From NCBI RefSeq assembly GCF_001949145.1, contig NW_019091383.1, forward strand, positions 566,132 through 630,131: a DNA stretch of 64,000 nt, written 5' to 3'. The notes below the pieces were generated by a model. That model saw only the letters and a list, made by a program, of their open reading frames with translations. It did no database searches and was not told the DNA's origin. Both the position numbers and the translations under genes were made by a program. Positions 24,944 to 36,700 of the stretch are shown piece by piece; position 1 is the first letter of the stretch, and every line of letters starts with the position of its first letter. This DNA comes from Acanthaster planci. Its lineage: Eukaryota > Echinodermata > Asteroidea > Valvatida > Acanthasteridae.

Positions 24944-26413
24944 ACGCGACGCTGCGACAGCTCTGTCGCGTCCTGCTGTTGCGTCGTGGCGTCGCCTCCT
25001 TTTTCATTAATTTTATACTGCGTATAATGTATTACGTTGTGCCGTCGTGGTGTCGCGTCGTACCGTTGCGTTGTGCCGTCGACCTCATGCGTCGTTGCCT
25101 TCAGCCGTCGCGTCGTGTAGTCTCATCGTGCCGTTGCGTCGTGCCGTCGCAATGTGCTCTCGACGTCGCCTCATACTGGTAGAAATAGGAGGCGCCCTTA
25201 GAGACAGAGTCAAGTGCAATTTTCATTTTTCATGATCAAATCTTGTAGGCCCTATTGGTGCATTCCATCTAATCGTTGTATTCCTGGGCGAGAGCTCATT
25301 AATATTTTATGATCCCACGGGGATTTTACAATAACACATGCCATAATCATGAGGGAACATAGAAATATTTCTATAAATCACGAATTTGGGACTAATCGTT
25401 TCCACTTCGGGGTATTTCTTTAACAAAAAGCCCCAAATTGTGGACCTATTTTGGAGAGAGGCGGGCGGCTACATTCAGAGCTGAGTACACAGTTTTACTA
25501 CTCTTTGGGGGTATCTTGGGGAAAAGGTGAATAAAAAAAGTTCACGTGGCTAACCCCCATAAAATTGAAATGATCTTCTGGCCATAGTCTTGAATTTCCA
25601 AATTAATCATTTAATTTTTAAAACCACTTTGGCCGATAAATAATATTTCAGACGGTCCCAAGCATTATAGCACAAGGCGTGCAGAAACCTTCTGAATGTG
25701 CGACTCACATGTCAAAAGCTGCTCCGTCTTCCAAACTTGATTTTACCATTGATCTCTGGCAATTCTCTTCTGCGCACACTTCAACCATTATTCTTTCCAT
25801 ATTTATCCATTCCGGGGGCAGAATCCCGTTTTTTTCTTCGAAATCTGACGATTGAAGTACAATAGCCTCAACCAGCAGTTTTGAAATCTCCGTTTGGAAG
25901 TGCATGTAACTAAATTCGCAACGCTGGTTATTTACCCTCCTGAAAATATGCACACGCGGGACGCGTTTATGGACGCGATGTCCTATCCAGTCTTTTTATT
26001 GGAGATCAGTAAGTATAACCCTACATGCACGCAAATAATTTTTTCCCAGGACTTGTGACATACGCCCTCAGTAATCACCAGGCATTTTTAGAAATAGTCA
26101 GGCACGAAACGACGGACGACGACACTATAATTTCGACGCGACGACAGGACATCAGGACGCGACAGCACGACGGCAGGACGTGACGGCCTAACCCACACTG
26201 CATAAAAACCATACAATGACAGGCGACGCGACGCTACGACGGCACGACGGGACGGTACGATGCGACATCATCAAGAAACAACACCACGCGACGCCAAGAC
26301 GGCACGACAAAATGTATTCAACACAGCATAAAAGTAACGAGAAAAGAGGTGACGCCACGACGCGACGGGACGACGTGACGGAGCTGTCATAGCGTCGCGT
26401 CGTGGTGTCGGGG
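24944..26413. mobile_element. Foldback (TU/FB-like) element with long subrepeat-built inverted arms
   Basis: The left arm (about 24946-25190) and right arm (about 26100-26413) align as reverse complements over roughly 200 bp or more. Landmarks are CACGACGCGACGCT at both termini, GTCGTGGCGTC then CCTC/TTTT, and TTTTATRCTG. The arms are made of short degenerate repeats of the CGTCGTGCCGTCG kind (GACGGCACGACG in the other arm). The middle (25200-26090) is AT-richer with no protein I recognise. It lies between the two carbonic anhydrase genes. Confidence 0.65.
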
Positions 26414-26459
26414 TGACGGGACGACGCGACGCAATTTTGGCGGCTATAGAACACCATAA

Positions 26460-28279
26460 TTTTGGCGTTGCTCAGAACGCGTCAGGTGGGGGCAAGGATC
26501 GCGGTCAGAGACATATTCAGTTCTTCCTTACACCTCGTATTATATGGTTGACGGTAATCAGCATCATATATAACTGATCTCAGAGGTGTGGTTTCGTGAC
26601 ATCAGCTGTCTGTCTTTTTTTTTACTGACGTGTTTGTTGAGCATGTCATGCTTATCGTAGATAACTGATTGATTATTTTATTATTGACAAGTTTCCTGAT
26701 TTATTCTTTAGTATTTTATTACGTGTTTCATGCTTTATTATTTACAATAATGTGTAACCAAGACGTATAACTGCCTGTAATTCATATGCATGTAATGCCA
26801 CCAGTAAAGGTCACTGTCATTTAGGGTCGATTTTAGTAAAGAATAAACAATATAAACAGCAGCAAAGTGTTGATCTGCGGTCTTAGTATTAAACATCGGT
26901 CCAACCTCTGCATGTGCTTCTTACCCGTTGATCTGGCGAAAGAAGTTAACCCATCCAGTTGTCCGCTATCGTGGAAGTTACTGCATTCATAAGGCTGTTA
27001 TACATGTATTATATTGAAGGATTTAGGGAGGATTTTTGTCCAGATGAGACTCTTGTGCGTCACTTTGAGAAAACTTGTATCTGTTATTTGGGAAAATGGG
27101 CAGGAAAATTGTGGTAATCGTTTTAATAGATAACTTCAAGGTTGAAAACTGTAAATGGTGGTTATTTATCTGTTGCATCTGGAACATTAAAATTCAGTCG
27201 TTGCAAAAGGAGATAGCGTTTGGAATGTTTTAACGGAATGAGCTCCCAACCACACCGTCTTAGATCACTATATTATGTATTAGAACGACTACAATACAAC
27301 TTGACCTTTCTTTTGAATTTATTTCAATTTGTGCGGGGCCACCGTCTCCTAATTCATCATTATCCTAAAGTTGCAGCGCCTGATTGAAATATACATACGG
27401 ATCGCTTCCCCATCGTAGAGAAAAACAAATTGACATCTCTGCCACGACGCACAATGGAGTCAAACTTGTTCCCTCATTCTACCGACAGGGCAGTATGGAA
27501 GATATGAATGAGTTTTTCTCAAGTACATGTACGTTTGTTATTTAACTTAATTCTTATTGTAAACAGTGATAGTCTGAGTTCATTATTTTTTTAGTAGTCT
27601 TACCGTTTTGCAGATACCATCCAAAGCCCACGGACTTCAGTTTGTTATCCCCAACCAGCCCACTACTTGGCAGTGAGCTTTGTACTTTTTGAAGTACTCG
27701 ACTTCAACGCTGCAGAGACGCTGATTAGCAGAAATACAGGACAGTTTGCTGTTAGTAGACAAGTACGAAAAATGGCCACCAACCATAGAGTCTAGTCATT
27801 GTAATGCAACTTGGTAAAACATCTACACTGTTACCATGTCAGTGTTCTGTTCTTTACAGAAGTGCGCACTTCTTGGAGGCTCACTTTTTTCGAACATAAC
27901 AATCTTTGTAATTTGGTTGTTTGATATATGTTGATAAGAACTGATTTGTAACCCCCTCCAAAAAATCCAACATATAGTAGTTGAACTGATTAAGTTTAAC
28001 TATTTGTTGTTGCCCTTTTGTCAAATAAGTAAATTAATAAGTTGACATTTTGTGATAACATGGTGCAGCAAGGTCAAAGTGTTCTCGATAGTATCGTACA
28101 CTTGCATTATACTCAATGTGTAATCTGTGGCAACCACATTTTGGCTGAAGCTAGCACACAGGGTTGGCATGTATCAAAATAATTATCTGTCATAGTAGGC
28201 GTGAGTTGAATACAGCTCGAAGATCGCTGTCGTTAAGCTTCAGGTGCATAGGGCTAACGGAGGTTAGAATTTCATCAAA
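26460..28279 (+). other. Intergenic and upstream region of carbonic anhydrase copy B
   Basis: No gene is seen from 26460 to 27550. From about 27555 the sequence follows the block 16745-17440 of copy A closely: GTAAACAGTGATNG start, ATACCATCCAAAGCCCA, and GGTCAAAGTGTT. This block carries the presumed promoter and 5' UTR of copy B and was part of the duplicated unit. Confidence 0.5.
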
Positions 28280-31200
28280 ATGGGGCTTTGGATTTTAAGA
28301 GTAAGAGATGTGACTTGCATGTCTACTATTGTATGCATGCTCCTTGTATTTCTGTCGGATGTGCAAGCTGGTAAGTCTGTCAGTTTCCTGAAACGAATTG
28401 CCTCAAAACTCCCGATAAAATCACATTTAATTTTCTTGCATGCAGTTTTATCTGTGAAAAAAACTTTTAAGATATTGTTTGTGCTCAGAATACAGAATTA
28501 ATGAGATGAAAAAAGAAGACTTCAATCACCTGGGTAACGTTATTTTTTTTTGTTTTCATCTTCAGCTAGTTGGGGCTACCTAGATAATGAAAAAGGTAAG
28601 AATGGAATTTTCATTCTGAATACGGCAATATGTTTGCCGAAACAGCTATCAGTAAAGCAAATGCATATTGGAAAAATACAAATTTGGATTTAAAATGATG
28701 GCTTTCTGAATCACGGAAGGAGATCTTTGATGAGATTCAATAGACGTTTAGGTCAGCCGAATTTGTTGTATTTATTGGGAACACTTATTTTGAGCATTAT
28801 CCGACTTGTTTTCACCCACAGCCTTTTTCCTTTGACTTAAAGGGCCCAATAATTGGACAGCAATTAATTCAGAGTGCGGCGGTATAAAACAGTCTCCAAT
28901 TGACATTGTAACTGCCAGTGCCGTGGCCAATGACTTGGGCGACTTCACCTTGGTTGGCTTTGGAGCAGACGACATACCAGTCAATGCATCAATGAGGGTG
29001 GTGAACAACGGCCATGTAGGTAAGTATTGATTTTGATATATTCATTCTCAGTTGTGGCCAGCTGGCCAAACTACGCGTATTTATTACCAGAAATAATATC
29101 ACACCAAACACGCGTACACCACAAGCTTTACTAAGAAATACTAAGAACCGGTTCTTCTCAGAACCACACATACTCATAAAAGAGAATATTGTACATGGTG
29201 TAACCGCAAAAATCCTTAACTAACTGTACTAAGAAATGCATGCATTATGAAATCACAGTGCTCAACTCACAGAAATATTTCTTGAGACTGATATAGAAAT
29301 TGAAAAATAAATGTACTTATTCTCTGACAACACATTAGAAAAATGCATAACCACAAGTGTTCTGTTGGTTTTCTTGGAATGGTTCTTTGAGCCACCTATT
29401 TATTTTTGTTTTCCTTTAATTTGAAGCAAACAACGTTTTGACACACTTGCTGTGAAACAGGGGCACGCTTGCCCCAGAAACTTGCCTTTAAACAACGATA
29501 ATTAAAATCTTCAGTCTTACTTGAAAACTTTAAAACCTGAATAACTTATAACTAATTAAGTTGTTTCTTCAGTTTAAATTAAGGCATTGCCTGTCGCTCC
29601 CAGCAAATACCTACTACGTTGAATTTCATGTGACAGTTAAACTAAACCAATGTGGCTATTTTGGCACCAATCATATCGCAGTTTAGTTTTTATTAAATTG
29701 TGTAAATCCCTTCTCAACTCTGTTTGCTTCATGCCAGCACGGGGGGGTGCAATTGGTGAAGATGCATTGTTCATGTTTGCTATTCTTCCTAGGCAGGAGA
29801 CTTTTGAAAACAAGGCTTTTACCCAATACTTCAGGGAGAAGAACTGTGCAATAGCTGCTTTGGAACGGGCCAATTACTCCTGTGTTCATTTCTGCAGCAA
29901 TGCAAATTTGGATTGGCTTTGCCTTGAAAATGGAAATTGGCCAAATGTTTGAAATCGGAGATTTCTGGGCACGTGCATGGTGTCCCTGGTTTTAATAGGT
30001 CTTTAAAGATTTCCATTTGAGGAATACCATAAAGAAATGCACATGGAACGTGTGGATGCTGGTTGGAGAGAGGGCTGTGGTGACTCTTGAGGTAGCTTCA
30101 GATACGGACCGTAATTAAATAAATATTTAATATAATTAAATAAATAGGAGCAGATGATTTTGATTTTGGATTGATTTCGTTTGCATCCTTCAGTGGAAGT
30201 GGTCATGACGGGAGATTATCTCGTAAGCGGAGCTGGACTGGGGCCAACGGCTTACAAAGTTGCGCAGTTTCACTTCCATTGGGGCAGTGTGAACTCTCGA
30301 GGCTCGGAGCACACCGTAGATGGGAAGGCCTATGCAGGGGAGGTAAATTTACATGTATCTATGTGCCTGTTTTCCTCCACACCACAGTTTCAAGGCTCTC
30401 CTTCAGAACTCCACCCAGACAGACTCGTCCCAAATTCTTTGGAAATTCTAATTCTCCTATATTGCGAACATAATCTCTGTGTGCACATACCATGTACCTT
30501 TGTGTTCCCACAACAGCAATGATTCCGGTGTAAAAGGTAAAACTGCCCCCCTAGAAATGTGTCCCCGTGCGCGTGCAACGTCACAAGTCTATCACCCAGA
30601 CCCTGATTTCAACCGTTTTCGCGCGACGTATCGACAGACACCGTGCTTTTCTGGAATGCTCCTTGAGTCAAAACACGGCGATTGGATAAGGGGGCTTCCG
30701 TGAGCGCAGTATTGATAGCGACCGAATCGTGCGTACACGTTGTAATTGTCTAACTTTGCTCGCTGTGCTTGAGGGCTATCGGCCATGGCTTAAACCGTCC
30801 GTGGACGCTTTTAACCGAACTACTTTCGACAATGTTCGCGGGCTGTAGCGTGGCGAGAGTCGAGCGGTCGTTTACCTTCCTCGACAAGTCAGACCTACAC
30901 CGCGCCGCGAGACTGAAAATTACTACGCGTGCAAGAAGTCTGCAGAATACGGATTGCTCCCTTATTCGATTTCTTGCAAAAACATAGCTCAGTTTATTTT
31001 AAATCTCATACCCCCCTTCACCGTATTTCACGTGGACTTAATTCATCAATCTAACACGAAAATAACAACTTCTGTTTAGCAAAACGAGGGGGGACAATAT
31101 TACCTGGAGGGGGTAGAGTAAACTGGAGGGGGACAGATTTACAGGGCGGGGGGGACAGTTTTACCTAGGTAAATATGTCTCCCCGGACAGTGTTACCGGA

Positions 31201-34200
31201 GGACAGATTTACCATCAACACCGGTCGCGTTCAGACATCTGTTGATGTATGAGGCAGACACCTCAAAAATGTTACAATGTGGTGTAATTTGGGTGGCAGA
31301 AACGTTTTTCAAGTTTGTTTAGTTGTATTTTGTTAATTGTTTCAAGAATTTGACTTGATCAATCATTTTATCAGTTGATGGCCGGTTGCTCTCACAAAAC
31401 AAGAAGTCACGGTGGCACCAGTGTCATACTTGCTTACTAGTCAAATCAGAAATCTGAAATGGTTCTTTAGTCAGCCATGTAAATCTTTTTAGCTTTTTGG
31501 ATGAGTGTGTTGCTTTATACATTGCGATATATTTCTTTTTTTTTATGTCTTTTTCCATTTCTCCCCAGTTGCACATTGTTTGTTACAAGACAAAATATGA
31601 GAATTTCCTCACTGCTTTGAACGATGCAGATGGTCTGACGGTCCTGGGATTCTTCCTAAATGTAAGATCTCTTCATATTTGTCCCAGCGCTCTCTCTTCC
31701 CCTTTCAAAATCTCATCAAACTTTCCAAATGAAAACTTTTCATATCAATATCATATTATTATACTTATGAATATTAATGTGACCTTTTGCCATTTTGTCA
31801 CAAAGGTCAAACTGTACCAAAACAGTCCCCCCCCACTACTGTGTTTGTGTTTGATGTCGTGCCAGGTATGAACTGGCCTTTAGCCTGGTCAAGGGGGTTG
31901 ATGGAAAAGTACATTTAAAGCGTGTGGACAACGCAAGTTGTACAAACCTAATAAATCAGGTGTAATCGCTTTTCAAGTGACAGTACTACAGAAGGACAGC
32001 GGAAGGCCTTTTTCAGTCACAGTTCAATCAAATATGGGTAAACTGCTTCAATGCCATTATGCTATTTTTGAGATCACTCAAAAATACATCATTGCCTAAA
32101 AGGTTTCAACGGCTTTTCATGAATATTCATCATGCATGCATGCACAACTTGTGCCGAAGTATGTAGAACCATAGGTCTGTTTCCTGTTGATAGGAGTGCA
32201 GGATATTTTATCACCTTGGACTTGTCTTTGCAAGGGGAGGGACGGGGGGCGGCACTTGCTCAGACCTTGAAAACAAAGAGGAAAGAAGAAAAAACAGAAA
32301 AGAAAAGCAATAAGCTGTAGATATGAAAATAATGTGTACCCTAATTTACTAGAAAATACCTGGCAGTTGACCCCTTCCACGGGTCATCAGTTTGTGAGTT
32401 TTGCCACCCCCCCTCTGCCCAGAAAAAGTCTTCACACATCTCATCCAAAATAGAAATTCTGCCTATGCCCATGTTTTCTATCACAAAATTTAAATTAAAA
32501 ATTGGTGACAAATCATCGAGTTCCCCCCACCAGGTTCATGCAGAGGACAATCCAGCTCTTGCATCACTGTTTGATTCCATCTCCGTGATCCAGTTTGAGG
32601 GTAAGTCATTGTAGTAACTAAGACCAGTCATAAAAATGCTAAATCAACACGGGAACTTCTAAGGAAGTTGGAAACATGCAAGCACGTAGTGACAGTGGTT
32701 CCCTTTGACAACTTTAAATTAACTTAATTTAACAAAATTAACTTTAAATTTAGATTTGCCTTTCATAGTGCTCAAGTATCTTTTTTTAAAAAGGCAGGCA
32801 CCCTGCATTTAGGGTGGCACTCCCAAATGGAGGAGAAGCTTAACATGTACGAAAAATGTCATCATAAGTTGTGTCTTAAGAGCAGAAGAAAATAGGGAAA
32901 CGACTATACATGTATGTCTTACTGACAAAAGGATGGAGGGCGTGTTGGATGTGCACAACCCCTTCTGGATCTCCCTATGGTGAAGATTGTGTTCATCCTT
33001 TGGTACATTAATACTGGCATTTAAACAAAGAATTGAGGGGCGTCGAGGGCCAGCCCAATGTCAGTGGACGATGCTCTTATATCACAGATGACGTAGTTCC
33101 CCTCTCATCACCTATTGTCTTCAAGAGCTTCCTCCCAAGTGACCTGTCAACGTTCTACCGCTACAGTGGTTCCCTGACCACGCCGCCTTGCTTTGAGATC
33201 GTCACCTGGAATGTCTTTGCCTCGCCCATTATGGTATCCGAAGCACAGGTGAGCACAAACTCTGGCTTATTCGTCCACAGCAATTTCAGTGAATTTTCGT
33301 TTTCAATCAGTGAAATCCTCTGGAAAAAAGAGCATAGCTTATTGCTCTAGCTGTTGTTTAAAGGTTCATTTTCTACAAACTAGAACACATGCAATTCTCT
33401 CAGAAGTCACTTTACTGGCATCTGTTCTTGGTATCAAAAGGGGGCGGAGGCAGGGGCAGTTGCCCTCCCTTGGGGTAAAAAAAGGGAAACGTGAGAAAGG
33501 AGGAAAGAGGGAAAAGTAATGAAAATCACTTATTGGCTCAAAAATGAATCGGAAATAACCTTCTTCTACCATTAATGATTTGCCAATTTGCTGCTAGTGA
33601 ATGCTTTAACCAGCAGCGACGCGGGGGGAGGCTAGTTGTTAGACCATCAGTCATCAGTCAGTAATGGGCTGATCCGTTAACCCCGCCCCAATATAGGCCC
33701 AGCAAAAAGTATGTGGGGGGGGGGGCATTGGCACCGGCACTTCCTCCGCTGGTGGCTTTAACTCCCGTAACAACCCCCCCCTGACCACAATATTCCTGGC
33801 ACTGCCCGTGTTTGCTGACTCTATTTGGAAATTTTGAGTTGCCAAGATCTAACCCCTCACATCTGCCTACATGTCCTCTGCAGTGTCACCCCTATAAATA
33901 ATCATAGATGCAAACTGAATCAATCAGTTATTGGGACTTGGACAACTGAACAGCCCCATTTGTTCCATTAAGTATCTTGGACATGTACTTGAAGATTAAC
34001 TGTAATGTCAGGCTCAACTAACAAAACCTGTTGAGAAAACTTCTTACGCACCAAGCAAACAGGCTCTGTTGAACACATCACCCTTAAGTGTGAACATTTA
34101 GACGTTTAGCATACAGTCATTCTACCTTGATCACGTACGCAGCTTTATGTTTTTTCCCTTATCATTGGCATATGCAGCTGACTGCATTGCGCAGACAGTA

Positions 34201-34411
34201 TGCCAACGAACCTGATGCATTGGCCAACATCGCCCTGAAAGACACCTTTCGTCCTGTCCAGTCTCTCAGTGATCGCACCATCTACGTAAACACGAAAGCG
34301 AGTGCGTCCACCGAAACAAAGAGCCCTGCTTCCTCTGCACCACGCCTGTTTGCATCCTGCTGGCTCGTCGCCATGGTTATTGCTAAGGTTGTGGTTTTAA
34401 CAATGAAATAA
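28280..34411 (+). CDS. Secreted/anchored alpha-carbonic anhydrase, copy B (333 aa)
   Basis: Exons are 28280-28370, 28566-28595, 28843-29019, 30194-30342, 31569-31661, 32534-32600, 33088-33248 and 34178-34411. Phases match copy A, apart from one codon fewer in exon 6. The first exon gives a signal peptide ([13 protein letters not shown] core). Catalytic marks are present: NNGH His98, zinc ligands His126, His128 (FHFHWG) and His151, Glu138, Thr233 in GSLTTPPC, plus Cys52 and Cys237 for the extracellular-type disulfide. The tail has one 13-residue stalk unit and ends in a hydrophobic segment ([13 protein letters not shown]), probably a GPI signal or anchor. It appears fully intact. Substrate and reaction are as for copy A. 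The two differ mostly in the signal peptide and stalk. Confidence 0.9.
29140..29226 (+). mobile_element. Short retro-insertion ending in a histone-type stem-loop (copy B, intron 3)
   Basis: The 87-bp insert is flanked by perfect 11-bp copies of TACTAAGAAAT (29129-29139 and 29227-29237). The corresponding place in copy A (near 18320) lacks it. GGTTCT-TCTC-AGAACC (29150-29165) is followed by ACACA and then AAAAGAGAA. The end after the stem-loop (TACCGCAAA-like, here TAACCGCAAAA) is shared with the insert at 23333-23515, so both belong to one family, here 5'-truncated. Confidence 0.6.
30525..31224. mobile_element. TIR element in intron 4 of carbonic anhydrase copy B
   Basis: The insert begins CCGGTGTAAAAGGTAAAACTG and ends with the mirror image (GGTAAATCTG then ...CACCGG reversed). 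Copy A intron 4 reads straight across the point (AATGATTCC then AACTGCATTCAG near 19373), giving an empty site. The right part (31085-31212) contains about six degenerate copies of a GGGGGACAGATTTACC-like unit. Nothing coding is recognised. GC content in the left half is higher than its surroundings. Confidence 0.65.
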
Positions 34412-34596
34412 TTCGCAAAGCCTGTTTCAGTCTTTTCTGCATTTATGCTTTTACACACGACTGAGCTTTAGATCTCAGCATGGGACGCATTGATTACTTT
34501 TACTGCATTATTTAGAATTGTGGGAGTAATTATTATTCATAAATACTTAAGACAATTTAGCCATTTATATTGGTGGAGGGTCTGTCACATGGCTGT

Positions 34597-34955
34597 AGGG
34601 CTGAGTTAGTTCGAATAATTCCTATTCGAATATTCGATCTTCAATTTGATCGAATGTCGCACCGACCGGCAGATTGTTGATGAACAAACTATTACACAAA
34701 ATCAATTGCAATATAACACACACCGATATAATAGCTTCACATATCTAGGAGTATCTCCAGCCACGAGAGATGAACAAGACTTCTTTCCCTGTTGAAAATT
34801 TCTATTCCTTTTAAATTGTTTATTGAATAATTTACTTTTTAAATCGTTGTAGAATTTCTGATACTTTTCATTTGAATCTTCTTGAAACAAGCCTCCATAG
34901 TGCAACTTTTCATTAAAAAAAGTTCCCTTTTCATTAATTTTGCATTCGTATATTC
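34597..34955 (-). mobile_element. hAT-like non-autonomous element, copy 2 (inverted relative to copy 1)
   Basis: The reverse complement matches 560-946, including TATTCGAATA palindromes near the end, a TTTAAAAGGAATA-type core and CTATGGAACC/CTATGGAGGC. It starts TAGGGCTGAGTTAG, comparable to the CAGGGGGCTGACTC end of copy 1. The far end fades near 34955 and may be truncated. It lies just downstream of carbonic anhydrase copy B. Confidence 0.45.
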
Positions 34956-34966
34956 AAAACAGTCAG

Positions 34967-35190
34967 GAGGACCATCGCCATTTTGGAAATTGATGCCTAC
35001 ACTCCATGGCAAAATAGAGCAATTTGGAGTGCCCCGTTTAGTCCGATATTTTCAGAAATACAAGCTGACAGTCCTCACCCTGCATTTCATCCACCTTTTA
35101 ACAAACCACCTAGTCCACGTGTACGTGCCATGAAAGGCTTTAATAGCAGAGAATTTCGTAGCCTAAAAAATTTCATTTTAGAGCATTAAT
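34967..35190 (+). repeat. Dispersed repeat R1, copy 1
   Basis: Matched in the same orientation at 51478-51690. Shared landmarks are GAGGNCCATCGCCATTTTG, ATGCCTRCACTCCA, CATCCNCCNNNTAA-like stretches, and TAATAGCAGAGAATTT. No protein is recognised. Confidence 0.45.
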
Positions 35191-36489
35191 TGCTTGGGTA
35201 CAAATTCCTCTATTAGGATTACATACAACATTGACATTATCTAAGCTGACCAACTGTATCCCAAAAAGATCTTAGCGGATTCTTCTAGAGCAGGAACCAT
35301 ACTTTCAAAACACTTTGTTTTAACACTTTTCAAAGTGATGCTTTATTTTTATTTTTAAAATGGGGTCAATGGGCACTGACACATGTCAAAGGTCATCTTG
35401 ACTTCTGATTCACAAAGCAAAATTTCCACAACATCAGTGAAAAGAGCATATTTCTTCTGATTACTTTGATACCACATTTGCATTTATTTGATAAAAATGA
35501 GAGGGTTACGTTTCACTTTTACGAAAAGGGTGGATTTATAAGTGACAACTGTCCCTTTTAGTTGATTGTGCTAAAAATTGGTAGGTATTTATTATTCATT
35601 GACAGCAATTTTTATCAAACTCTGAAGACCTCCCAAGGTCAAAAAGTGTGTTGGTCTGACACGGAATGACCCACTTCGTTTTATGCCCCCCCCCATTTTT
35701 AATATTTTGCCCTTGCACAGGTCTACGGCGACTCGTGCGCTGACCAGAAACTGGATACTTTTTTTGGGGGGGGGCCTAAAGGAATGAGGTAACACTGTAT
35801 AACAGCTGTACGTTCCAGGTAGTGTCCTCTTTGCGTTGTGGTGTTAGTAGGTCTTGCACAGCTCCTGATCTGGTGATCTCTGTTTTTGTTTGATTGTTTA
35901 GTTTGTTTTATCCCCCCCCCCATTTTGGAATATATTAGAGTGTACAATTATGGTTTCTTGGGCTACAGATCTGGCTGCATGCATGCTTTGGAACGTTCCT
36001 TCAGAAATACTTTGTAAAATTTTGTGCCGTTACAATATCCAATTACACTGTTAATCTAACTTTCATGCATCTGAACTACATATACTCGAAAAATGCACGG
36101 ACTCATAAAGACACCTGAATTCAATTCCAAGCCATTCCCCGTCAATCAGTGATTTCTGATGAAAAAAAAGAGGATGGGCAAACTGGATCCACCAGGGATA
36201 GGATACTCTATAGTGCGAGTATGGGCCATTTAAGAATGAGTTGACAGTTGCAGATTCTGCTCGTGTCGGTCGGAGTTGACCTTTTAGATTCACCCGCGTT
36301 TTGTGTAGTTGAAAAGATTAATTGATGTACCCAACCTGTGACAAAGGGGGCCGCAAATGTGATGTAGAAGCTGTATACTCAAGGTATACTGCACCCTCGC
36401 CCCTCCCCCACCCTCGCCAACTCTGAAAGGAATGTCCCGAGCTGCAACAATAACGGGGGGCTGAGCGTGCACACGTGTCTGCAGACTTG

Positions 36490-36700
36490 AATCAAGACTA
36501 GGCCTATTCTGGCCTTACCACAGAGTACTGAAAATGGTAGCCGTCCACAAAGTCATTTAGTTCTCGATAAGTTTAGTTTTGTATGACAATTTCAGATTAA
36601 TATGTTGGCCTCTTAATGGATAATGATAAATACAGTTTTCTGAGGTAGCCATATGAAGTGGGGCTTCGTCAGTAATTTATATTCTTTAGGCTGTGGCGCA
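36490..36700 (+). repeat. Dispersed repeat R2, copy 1
   Basis: Matched in the same orientation at 50745-50975. Landmarks are CTTACCACNGAGNACTGAAA, TTCTCGATAAGTTT, GACAATTTCANATTAA and a CAGTAATCTATA/CAGTAATTTATA segment. Ends are not defined. Confidence 0.45.

Noticed and set aside
28772-29177. Minus-strand open frames over carbonic anhydrase copy B
   Set aside because: They are antisense to the real exon at 28843-29019 and have no independent support.
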